A program made the translations under genes and the position numbers. From Liminaster sp017519885 (GTDB taxonomy: Bacteria; Bacteroidota; Bacteroidia; Bacteroidales; UBA3663): a stretch of 64,000 nt of DNA. Under the pieces are notes generated by a model. The model worked only from the letters and a program-made list of their open reading frames with translations, made no database searches and was not told where the DNA came from. Positions 40,514-48,520 of the stretch are shown piece after piece (positions within the stretch are counted from its first letter, which is position 1; each line of letters starts with the position of its first letter). The stretch is from positions 1-64,000 of the forward strand of contig JAFWRO010000019.1 in the NCBI GenBank assembly GCA_017519885.1. The letters are read 5' to 3'.

Positions 40514-43500
40514 AATTCATAAAACTTGAAATACTTAACCTCGCCTCTCTCGACCGTGAAGGAGGAGAAGTAATCAATTTTGAGGAAGGAGCATTGGGCG
40601 ATAGCACTATCTTCAGCATTGTGGGTCCAACAGGCTCAGGTAAATCCACATTGCTCGATGCTATCTGCCTTGCACTTTATAGCCTCGCACCCCGTTATAC
40701 CCGAAAGAAGGGAGAACGTGGCAAAATTGATATACTAGGGACTGCTGACAAAGACGAGAGCAACAGATTGGCACCATCCGATTGTCGTAATATTCTCACC
40801 CGTGGGAAAAAAGAGGGCTATAGCAAACTAACTTTTCGGGCAAACAACGGCGATGTCTATCGTGCAGAATGGCATGTGTCGTTTTTGAGGAAGAAATACG
40901 ATAAGGTCAAAACGTACTTATATAAACTTTCCTCCTATAATGGACAATTAAAGGAAGAAGCTGCTGACTGGAATGAGCTGCCTAATATTATTGGGCTGGA
41001 TTTCGACCAGTTCCTACGTACTGTTCTGATTGCACAGGGATCATTCGCTAATTTCCTCACCGCAAGTGAGGACTCACGATATCAGCTCCTTGAGAAACTT
41101 ATTGGCAACGAAACCCTCTATACCGATATTGCCGCCCGTATCAGTCAAAAAAAAGAGGAAGCCGAGAAAGCTTACAACGAGATTAATGCCCACTTTGCAG
41201 CAAATGACAAGGACATTATCAAGTCAAAGGATGAACTCGATGCCTTGACCGAACGTATCGATTCCTTGAACAAAGAAGAAAATAAGGCGAGGGAGGAACT
41301 TGTCAAAATCAATGACTCCTTGCGATGGTATGTCGATGAAGATAAATTTGTCGAGAACTTATCTTTGCTTGAGACCAAACTGACTGCTGCCAGACAAGAC
41401 CTCGAAAATATCAAGACAGAAACCGAGCGCCTAGCCCTTCACGACTCCACCTTGGAAGCGGTAGGGCTTTACAAGGACGCTGAAGAATGCAGGAAGGATA
41501 TCGAAAAAAGTGATGCGGAAATAAAGCGCCTCAACGGTCAGGTCACAAGCATGCTTGCCTCAATTGAGGAGCAAAAGGGTAAACTGATCGAACTGCAGTC
41601 CTTGGCTGCCAAGGCACAGCAGGAATTGGAGCAGCAAAAGCCTCACATCAATAAGGCGCGCACTATCAAGGGCGAACTGGAAACCATTCGCAAGTCTGTC
41701 CTGTCTAAGCAAAAAGCCAAGGATGCAGCCACTGATGCTTTCAATAAGGCCAAGAAGGCTGTTGATGAGAACGCCACAGCAATCTCAAAAGGGGAGAAGA
41801 AACTGAAAGAGGCAAGCCGTTCACTCGAAACGTTGAAGGACAAGGTTTTGGCCGAAATCGAACGATTGAAGACACGAGCTCAATCTGCCCTTGATGTATT
41901 CATAAGCGAACAGAAGAAGATCGAGAATCAAGATCTCGATGCCCTCCAAAAGGCAAAATTTCTTGCCGACCAGAAGAAGAACGACCTCCATGGTGCAATC
42001 CGTATTCGTACGGATATCGAAACAGATAACCTGCAAATCAAGACGCACGAAGCCGACATTCAAAAATGGACCGATAGGAATCGGGAAATCAGCGAAAAAT
42101 TAACGAAGTTCGACATTGAGTCTCAGTCCAATGAGTTGGAGACCCTCCATAAGACCTACACGCTGATGACCAGCGAGAACTGGAAGGAGCATCGTGCTGG
42201 CCTCCAGGATGGGAAACCTTGTCCATTATGTGGCGCTGTCCATCATCCTTATGTATCTGATGACGACTTCGTACCCGTCGTCAACGAGCTTTATGATATT
42301 ATTGATCAGAAGCAGAAGGTGTTGAATGAGTCGCAGGAAGAAATGAATAAATTGTCAAGGGAGCACAATCAAAACACGGGCAAGATAACTACGCTCCAGA
42401 GTGCTGTCAAGACGCTGAAAAAAGAACTTACGCGTCTTGAATCAGAATGGCTTTCCCTACAGCCGAAATATACAGATTGGCCTCTGGCATCCACTGCGCT
42501 GAAGGCGCTTCTTCCCGCCATTACGCAAGAGGCGAATGCTGCCGACAAGGCACTGAAGGATTATAATGCAATCATCAAGAATGTGAGCCAGCTCCGCAAA
42601 GAGAAGGAAAAGGCAGAGGCAGAGGTACTCAAATATAAGGAAGAAAGCAACAAGCAGATTAAGGATGCCGAAGAGAAGCAGAATGGTTATGATACAGAAC
42701 TGAAGACCGAAAAGGGGAAAACCGCCAACCTTATTGCGCAACAATCTGAGAAAGAAACTGCACTTGTCGATGCCGTTACAATTCTGGAGGAAGCCAATAA
42801 CGAGGTTATGTCAAGGCAACTGGCTATCAGGGAGGAGATTGGTGATAACGACCCCGATGCCTTCGAGAAAACGCTCACCGATGCCAAGACAAATGCAGAG
42901 ACGGCCGTCAATCAGAAGACGGAGGACATCGGCAAACTCAATTCAGAACTCACCGGCATTAGAGGCAGGATAGAGTCAACAACGGGAGCAAAAGTCGAGA
43001 AGGAGAAGGCGCGTGGCCTGAAAGTCTCCCGATTGGAAACGTGGCTCGAAGATTACAATGCTAACCCTCAGCATCAGCCGAAACTCGACTTGGCTGCCAT
43101 TGCGTTACTCTTTACTGCCACCGATGACTGGGAGGAGATTCGTTCCCTCCAGAAGACGCTTGCCGCAGCGTTGACTTCTGCTGAAACCTCGCTGAAGAAT
43201 GAGAAGACTGCACACGAGGAGCATCAACAGCATAAGCCTGATAAAACGAAGGAAGAGCTTGGCAACCGCAAGGCAGAACTGGAGAATCGTTCCACCACGG
43301 AACTCGTCGAGTTGCAAGCTCAGCTGCAGCGTCATAACCAAGCCAAGCTTCTGATGGGTGCTATGTACGAAAAGAAGCAGGAAGCGGAAACCCTCCTGGA
43401 GGAATGGAAACAGATTTCCGATGCCGTTGGAGGATCCGAAGGCAAGATGCTCCGCAAGATTGCTCAGTGCTACACGCTTCATTTCCTCGTTGAACATGCC

Positions 43501-43905
43501 AATGCAGAAATCCGCAAGTTCAACAGTCGTTACGAACTGCAGCATGTCAAGAACTCCTTGGGCATACGCGTCATCGATCACGACCGTGCCGACGACGTTC
43601 GCGATACCACCTCTCTGTCAGGAGGTGAGACCTTCATCGTCTCATTGGGATTGGCCTTAGGCCTTTCATCACTATCTTCACGCAACATCTCGTTCGAGAA
43701 TTTGTTCATCGACGAAGGCTTCGGCACACTCGATTCCGACACGCTCGCCATCGTCATCGACTCTCTCGCTATGCTACAGTCATCCCAAGGGAAGAAGGTC
43801 GGTGTCATTAGTCACACCAGCACCATGTTCGAGCGAATCACTACCCAGATACAGGTCATCAAGAATGGCAATTCCGGTAGCAGCTATATCAAGATCTATC
43901 CTTGA
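40510..43905 (+). CDS. sbcC: Exonuclease subunit SbcC (Rad50-like)
   Basis: 1131 residues. Walker A is GPTGSGKST (39-47). Two long coiled coils flank the zinc hook CPLC (C571 and C574), where dimers join. The C-terminal ABC half has LSGGETFIVSLGLALGL (signature) and NLFIDEGFGTLD (Walker B). It forms the ATP-driven partner of SbcD, acting on hairpins formed at palindromes. That is of note because this window has many strong palindromes, though any link is speculative. Confidence 0.96.
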   Translation: MKFIKLEILNLASLDREGGEVINFEEGALGDSTIFSIVGPTGSGKSTLLDAICLALYSLAPRYTRKKGERGKIDILGTADKDESNRLAPSDCRNILTRGKKEGYSKLTFRANNGDVYRAEWHVSFLRKKYDKVKTYLYKLSSYNGQLKEEAADWNELPNIIGLDFDQFLRTVLIAQGSFANFLTASEDSRYQLLEKLIGNETLYTDIAARISQKKEEAEKAYNEINAHFAANDKDIIKSKDELDALTERIDSLNKEENKAREELVKINDSLRWYVDEDKFVENLSLLETKLTAARQDLENIKTETERLALHDSTLEAVGLYKDAEECRKDIEKSDAEIKRLNGQVTSMLASIEEQKGKLIELQSLAAKAQQELEQQKPHINKARTIKGELETIRKSVLSKQKAKDAATDAFNKAKKAVDENATAISKGEKKLKEASRSLETLKDKVLAEIERLKTRAQSALDVFISEQKKIENQDLDALQKAKFLADQKKNDLHGAIRIRTDIETDNLQIKTHEADIQKWTDRNREISEKLTKFDIESQSNELETLHKTYTLMTSENWKEHRAGLQDGKPCPLCGAVHHPYVSDDDFVPVVNELYDIIDQKQKVLNESQEEMNKLSREHNQNTGKITTLQSAVKTLKKELTRLESEWLSLQPKYTDWPLASTALKALLPAITQEANAADKALKDYNAIIKNVSQLRKEKEKAEAEVLKYKEESNKQIKDAEEKQNGYDTELKTEKGKTANLIAQQSEKETALVDAVTILEEANNEVMSRQLAIREEIGDNDPDAFEKTLTDAKTNAETAVNQKTEDIGKLNSELTGIRGRIESTTGAKVEKEKARGLKVSRLETWLEDYNANPQHQPKLDLAAIALLFTATDDWEEIRSLQKTLAAALTSAETSLKNEKTAHEEHQQHKPDKTKEELGNRKAELENRSTTELVELQAQLQRHNQAKLLMGAMYEKKQEAETLLEEWKQISDAVGGSEGKMLRKIAQCYTLHFLVEHANAEIRKFNSRYELQHVKNSLGIRVIDHDRADDVRDTTSLSGGETFIVSLGLALGLSSLSSRNISFENLFIDEGFGTLDSDTLAIVIDSLAMLQSSQGKKVGVISHTSTMFERITTQIQVIKNGNSGSSYIKIYP

Positions 43906-43928
43906 TTTCTAACTTTTTTCGTGAATAA

Positions 43929-43961
43929 TTTGGATGGTTTTTTTTTGTGTGTGTATTTTTG
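43929..43961 (+). promoter_or_regulatory. Promoter of the unknown gene at 43992
   Basis: TTTG (43929-43932), a 21-bp spacer and TATTTTTG (43954-43961) match the Bacteroidota consensus. The start codon follows 30 bp later. Confidence 0.65.
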
Positions 43962-43991
43962 CACATCGAATAACAATTTAATACTTTCACT

Positions 43992-44594
43992 ATGGATTTA
44001 AACAATCATGGGTCAATTACTGTCAATGGACATGTGTACACAGTAAGTAAGAGCGGAGAATCGGTGCTCGTTTCGTTTACCAATATTCCTTCTGATGCGA
44101 AGGAATTTGAGCAGGTTTATCGCGAATTGTTGGGCAAGAATGAATACACAGTACCTGCCCTCATCCCGATGGCAATGGAAATCTATGCCAGAAATCAGCA
44201 GGAAGGGGAGAAGTGCATCACCGTATTATGCACTTTTACTGCCAAGGCTGAGATGATACGAATCATCAAGGATAAGTTCAGTCATCCGGATGATCCCTAT
44301 TGCCAGCGATATCTTCCCGCGGCTTTGCTTCAGGGCGCTTCGAACAAGAATGCCTATACGCCCAATACTCCCTATACGGTTTGCATCGAACACTCGGTAA
44401 ACAAGGACCAGGAGACGGAAATGTATAATGGCACTTACTATTTCCTGCAGATTATAGCCGACGGATGGGATACTCATCAGCGCGGCGTACAGGTGTTCAG
44501 GTCATTCGATAAGGAATTATTCCAGGTCTTCAGTTGTCCTGCTACCTATACACAATGCAAGCCAATCCGCGGCACATGGCCGGGACTGGCTTGA
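43992..44594 (+). CDS. Conserved-looking hypothetical protein
   Basis: 200 residues, soluble, with no signal peptide or membrane segment. It reads as one alpha/beta domain (MDLNNHGSITVNGHVYTVSKSGESVLVSFTNIPSDAKEFEQVYRELLGKNEYTVPALIPMAMEIYARN; later YYFLQIIADGWDTHQRGVQVFRS). It has its own promoter and is convergent with argS. Codon use matches the neighbours. I do not recognise a characterised family. Confidence 0.75.
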   Translation: MDLNNHGSITVNGHVYTVSKSGESVLVSFTNIPSDAKEFEQVYRELLGKNEYTVPALIPMAMEIYARNQQEGEKCITVLCTFTAKAEMIRIIKDKFSHPDDPYCQRYLPAALLQGASNKNAYTPNTPYTVCIEHSVNKDQETEMYNGTYYFLQIIADGWDTHQRGVQVFRSFDKELFQVFSCPATYTQCKPIRGTWPGLA

Positions 44595-44616
44595 TATGTA
44601 GGCAAACTGATATTAA

Positions 44617-44631
44617 GGTCGCAAAGCGACC
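44617..44631. terminator. Short hairpin between convergent genes
   Basis: GGTCGC-AAA-GCGACC is a perfect 6-bp stem in the 42-bp gap between the unknown gene and argS. There is no T tract, so its role as a terminator is uncertain. Confidence 0.4.
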
Positions 44632-44636
44632 ATAGA

Positions 44637-46502
44637 TTACATCCGTTCGGGCACCTCGATGCCGAGGAGGTCCATCGCGGTCTTGATGACTCGGGCGACG
44701 CAGGTGCTGAGGACGAGGCGGAACTGGCGCTTGCGGGCATCTTCTTCCTTGAGGATGGAGGTGTCGTGGTAGAACTGGTTGTACTCTTTGGCTAGGTCGT
44801 AGGTGTAGTTGGCGATGAGAGCTGGAGAGTAGTCGGCGCCTGCACGCTTTACGACCTGTTCGAAGTCGAGCAACTTCTGGATGATAGTCTGTTCCTTTTC
44901 TGATATTTCAACCCCATTGAGACCTTCGGATGTGAGGGTCTCTGCTTCTGCCTTGCGGAGCACCGACTTGATGCGGGCGTGCGTATATTGGATGAAGGGG
45001 CCGGTGTTGCCGTTGAAGTCGATCGACTCGGCTGGGTTGAAAACCATATTGTTGACGGGATTGACCTTGAGGAGGAAGTACTTGAGCGCGCCCAGTCCAA
45101 TGATACGATAGACGTTCTGCTTCTCTTCGTCGCTCATGTCGGCAAGCCGTTCAGAACTTGCCTCTCGTGCATCGTCGATCATGGCGGCCATCAGGTCGTC
45201 GGCATCAACGACAGTACCTTCGCGGCTCTTCATCTTGCCGTTGGGCAGTTCGACCATACCGTAGGAGAAGTGCACGAGGTCCTTGCCCCACTTGAAGCCG
45301 AGACGGTCGAGAAGGAGCGAGAGCACCTGGAAGTGGTAATTCTGCTCGTTGCCCACCACGTAGATCATCTTGTCGATGGGGTAGTCCTGATAGCGCAGTT
45401 TGGCGGTACCGATGTCCTGGGTCATATAGACCGAAGTGCCGTCCTTGCGAAGCAGGATCTTCTGGTCGAGGCCTTCCTTGGTGAAGTCGGCCCATACGGA
45501 GCCGTCGGCCTTGCGGAAGAAGAGGCCCTTCTCCAAACCTTCGAGTACAAGTTCCTTGCCTTCGAGGTAGGTGTTCGACTCGTAGTAGATCTTGTCGAAA
45601 CCAACGCCCATCATCTTATAGGTTTCGTCGAAGCCTGCATATACCCACTCATTCATCTTGGCCCAAAGGGCACGTACTTCGGGATCGCCGGCCTCCCACT
45701 TGCGGAGCATCTCGCGTGCTTCCTGCATGAGTGTGGACTTCATTTCGGCTACACCCTTGCGAGCCTCGGCAGTTTTCTCGGGATCTTCGGGGAGTGTACC
45801 GTCGGGCAGCTGGTCCTTGAAGACGTGGATACCCTGTATCTCGGGGTCGTTGGCAAGGATATCCTGCAATTCGGCCTTATAGTGCTTGTCGAAGGCTACG
45901 TAGCAGTCGCCGATGAGGTGGTCACCTTTCTTTCCTGTGCTTTCGGGCGTGGCACCATCAAACCACTTCTGCCAAGCAAGCATTGACTTGCAGATATGGA
46001 TACCACGGTCGTTGACAATGTTGGTCTTCACTACCTTATTGCCGCAGGCAGCGATAATCTTTGAGAGTGACCAGCCGAGCAGAATGTTGCGCAGATGGCC
46101 CAGATGAAGGGGCTTGTTGGTATTGGGCGACGAATATTCAATCATCACGAGTGGTGCATCGTCGCTGATGGGCTGTATGCCAAAGTGTGGGTTAGCATAG
46201 ATGCCCTGCAACTTCTCGACCCAAGAACCGGCATTGATGGAGAGATTGAGGAATCCCTTGATGACGTTGAACTTTGCCACGAGCGGCTCATTAGCTACGA
46301 GCCATTCGCCAATGGCCTGTCCAAGCAGTTCGGGATTCTTGACGGGTGTCTGCTTCATGAAGGGGAACACCATGAGGGTGAGATGACCTTCAAACTCCTT
46401 GCGGGTAGGGCTCAACTGAACCTGCTTGTCGGCAAGTTCGATATCGTAGAGTGACTTAACGGCGGCCTTGATGCTGGCCGATAATTGCTGTTCGATTTCC
46501 AT
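44637..46502 (-). CDS. argS: Arginyl-tRNA synthetase
   Basis: 621 residues, class Ia. It charges tRNA-Arg. The N-terminal additional domain is followed by SSPNTNKPLHLGHLRN (the HIGH motif as HLGH) and NDRGIHICKSMLAW. KMKSREG replaces KMSKS, as is usual in many ArgRS enzymes. A DALR anticodon-binding domain is at the C-terminus (ALIANYTYDLAKEYNQFYHD ... RLVLSTCVARVIKTAMDLLGIEVPERM). It is monocistronic behind the promoter at 46523. Confidence 0.97.
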   Translation of the reverse strand: MEIEQQLSASIKAAVKSLYDIELADKQVQLSPTRKEFEGHLTLMVFPFMKQTPVKNPELLGQAIGEWLVANEPLVAKFNVIKGFLNLSINAGSWVEKLQGIYANPHFGIQPISDDAPLVMIEYSSPNTNKPLHLGHLRNILLGWSLSKIIAACGNKVVKTNIVNDRGIHICKSMLAWQKWFDGATPESTGKKGDHLIGDCYVAFDKHYKAELQDILANDPEIQGIHVFKDQLPDGTLPEDPEKTAEARKGVAEMKSTLMQEAREMLRKWEAGDPEVRALWAKMNEWVYAGFDETYKMMGVGFDKIYYESNTYLEGKELVLEGLEKGLFFRKADGSVWADFTKEGLDQKILLRKDGTSVYMTQDIGTAKLRYQDYPIDKMIYVVGNEQNYHFQVLSLLLDRLGFKWGKDLVHFSYGMVELPNGKMKSREGTVVDADDLMAAMIDDAREASSERLADMSDEEKQNVYRIIGLGALKYFLLKVNPVNNMVFNPAESIDFNGNTGPFIQYTHARIKSVLRKAEAETLTSEGLNGVEISEKEQTIIQKLLDFEQVVKRAGADYSPALIANYTYDLAKEYNQFYHDTSILKEEDARKRQFRLVLSTCVARVIKTAMDLLGIEVPERM

Positions 46503-46522
46503 ATACAGTTAAAATTTTGGCG

Positions 46523-46530
46523 CAAATATA
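46523..46530 (-). promoter_or_regulatory. Promoter -7 box of argS
   Basis: The minus strand reads TATATTTG, about 21 bp before the argS start codon. The -33 box is not clear. Confidence 0.6.
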
Positions 46531-46593
46531 GCGTTTTTTTTGAGAAGAACACACATTTTAAATAAAAAAAGAGGCCTTATCAGTTTTTTTTAT

Positions 46594-46601
46594 TATCTTT
46601 G
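46594..46601 (+). promoter_or_regulatory. Promoter -7 box of the MIP18-lpxH operon
   Basis: TATCTTTG followed by a 21-base leader to the ATG at 46623. It excludes an upstream in-frame ATG at 46599, which lies inside the box. Confidence 0.7.
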
Positions 46602-46622
46602 CGCCCGAAAATAATAGTAAAT

Positions 46623-46943
46623 ATGACAGAAAACGAAGTTTTAGAAATACAAAAGCAGGTGGTCGATGTCTGCAAACTTGTTTATGACCCCGAGATACCT
46701 GTGAACATCTACGACCTTGGCCTTATCTATGGCATCGATGTCGAGGAAGGCGGGCACGTACACATCAAGATGACACTGACGGCACCTACCTGTCCCGAGG
46801 GTGACTTCCTGATGGAGGACCTGAGGATGAAGGTGGAGGGCCTTCGCGAGGTGTCGTCGTGCGATGTCGAACTGGTCTTTGAGCCTGAGTGGAACCAAGA
46901 TATGATCACTGAAGAGGCGAAGCTCGAATTAGGCATGCTTTAA
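46623..46943 (+). CDS. MIP18/DUF59-family iron-sulfur cluster assembly protein
   Basis: 106 residues from the ATG at 46623. The sequence DPEIPVNIYDLGLIYGIDVE, then MTLTAPTCPEGDFL with its conserved Cys, is typical of the MIP18/SufT/PaaD-like family that helps load Fe-S clusters. No suf genes are adjacent. The stop and the lpxH start share one base (TAATG), so the two are translationally coupled. A second domain of this kind is fused to the Mrp-type protein at 58674. Confidence 0.9.
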   Translation: MTENEVLEIQKQVVDVCKLVYDPEIPVNIYDLGLIYGIDVEEGGHVHIKMTLTAPTCPEGDFLMEDLRMKVEGLREVSSCDVELVFEPEWNQDMITEEAKLELGML

Positions 46944-47737
46944 TGGGAAAGATCTATTTCATCAGTGATTGCCATCTTGGCGCCGGAACGCTTGAGAATC
47001 CGTTGGAATACGAGCGAAGAGTAGTGCGTTTCCTCGAATCTATTGAGGACGACTGCGAGGAGCTCTTTCTGATGGGCGACATCATCGACTATTGGTTCGA
47101 GTTCAAGTATGTGGTGCCTCGTGGCTTCACACGCTTCTTGGGCAAACTGGCGATGATGGCCGACAAGGGTGTCAAGATACATTGGTTCACCGGCAATCAC
47201 GACATTTGGATCTTCGACTATCTTCCCAATGAAATCGGCTGTACACTGCATACGGGCCCCGAGGTCGTGAATCGCCATGGACGGAAGCTCTATTTGGCAC
47301 ATGGTGACGGCCTTGGCGAGGACTCGAAGATGCTGCAGTTTATGACGGGCTTTTTTCACAGTCGAATCTGCCAGAAGATGTACCGTTGGATACATCCAGA
47401 CCTTTCGACTGCTTTTGCACACTGGTGGAGCCGCAAGAGTCGCCTTTCGGGCAACGAGTTCCCCGATTATTTGGGCGAAGACCGCGAGCACTTGGTGCAG
47501 TTTGCGAAGAAGAAGATCGGTGAGGGTTTCGAGCCCGACTATTTTATCTTTGGACATCGTCACATTATGCTCGACATTATGCTGAGCCGAAAGAGCCGAA
47601 TGATGATCCTGGGCGACTGGATTACGCATTTCTCCTATGCTGTGATGGACGAGGAGGGCGAGATGATGCTCGACCAGTTTGAATATGGCGACGTCGAGGA
47701 GGAGACCCGTGACGGGGTAAGTATCGCGATTTTCTGA
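46943..47737 (+). CDS. lpxH: UDP-2,3-diacylglucosamine diphosphatase
   Basis: 264 residues, a calcineurin-like phosphoesterase. It releases lipid X in lipid A synthesis at the inner face of the inner membrane. DCHLGAG (9-15), GDIIDYWFE, GNHDIW, LAHGDGLG and GHRHIM supply the two-metal site. A basic helical lid lies around GFFHSRICQKMYRWIHPDLSTAFAHWWSRKSR. It is coupled to the MIP18 gene by TAATG; the nucleotidyltransferase follows after 32 bp. Confidence 0.9.
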   Translation: MGKIYFISDCHLGAGTLENPLEYERRVVRFLESIEDDCEELFLMGDIIDYWFEFKYVVPRGFTRFLGKLAMMADKGVKIHWFTGNHDIWIFDYLPNEIGCTLHTGPEVVNRHGRKLYLAHGDGLGEDSKMLQFMTGFFHSRICQKMYRWIHPDLSTAFAHWWSRKSRLSGNEFPDYLGEDREHLVQFAKKKIGEGFEPDYFIFGHRHIMLDIMLSRKSRMMILGDWITHFSYAVMDEEGEMMLDQFEYGDVEEETRDGVSIAIF

Positions 47738-47769
47738 TCTTTTTCACAGTCTCTTTATCACGAAATAGA

Positions 47770-48519
47770 ATGAATGCAATGATATTTGCGGCAGGTCTGG
47801 GAACAAGGCTGCGACCGCTGACCAATGACCGACCAAAAGCGCTGGTCGAAGTGAACGGCAAAACCCTGCTGGAACATAACATCGTGAAACTAAAAGAGGC
47901 AGGATTTGACCGAATTGTGGTCAACATCCACCACTTTGGCGAGCAGATCATCGAATTCCTCAAGTTCCACGATAATTTTGGTATTGACATTCGGGTGAGC
48001 GACGAACGCCATCAGTTGCTCGACACTGGTGGCGGCATCAAGCACGCTATCCCCCTTTTCGACCAGACACAACCCATCTTGATCCACAACGTTGATATCA
48101 TTTCGGACATCGACCTGCGTAATCTTTATGTCAAGCATCTCGACAATGCTAGTATGCACGATGGAGCAAGTCCCTCCGGAGCAACACTTGCCGTGCATCA
48201 GCGCAAGACTTCACGCTACCTTCAGTTTACCGACGATATGCGTCTCTGTGGTTGGACCAACGTCAAGACTGGTGAGGTGAAGGGCGAACTTGGAGAGGCA
48301 TTTGCTTTTGCTGGTATCCACGTGGTGGATCCAAGTCTACTGCCTTATCTGCTGGCACAGGATGCCGATGTCTTCTCAATCATCGACTTCTACCTGAAGG
48401 TCTGCAACGAGATCGCGATAGCTGGCGCCGATGTCACAGGCCGGGAATGGGTCGATTGCGGCAAGCCCGAAGCTTTGGCCAAAGCTGCTCAACTGACAAG
48501 CAATAATCTGAAAAAATAA
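47770..48519 (+). CDS. Sugar-1-phosphate nucleotidyltransferase family protein
   Basis: 249 residues. The N-terminal FAAGLGTRLRPLTNDRPKAL is the nucleotide-binding signature of NTP transferases, followed by LDTGGGI and HNVDIISD, a metal-binding aspartate motif. It most resembles the MurNAc-1-phosphate uridylyltransferase (MurU) / mannose-1-phosphate guanylyltransferase group. No kinase partner (AmgK type) is beside it. The sugar and nucleotide are uncertain. The DUF5686 gene follows after one base. Confidence 0.85.
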   Translation: MNAMIFAAGLGTRLRPLTNDRPKALVEVNGKTLLEHNIVKLKEAGFDRIVVNIHHFGEQIIEFLKFHDNFGIDIRVSDERHQLLDTGGGIKHAIPLFDQTQPILIHNVDIISDIDLRNLYVKHLDNASMHDGASPSGATLAVHQRKTSRYLQFTDDMRLCGWTNVKTGEVKGELGEAFAFAGIHVVDPSLLPYLLAQDADVFSIIDFYLKVCNEIAIAGADVTGREWVDCGKPEALAKAAQLTSNNLKK

Positions 48520-48520
48520 T

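Noticed and set aside
44979..45986. 335-codon plus-strand frame opposite argS
   Set aside because: Antisense shadow of a certain argS gene.
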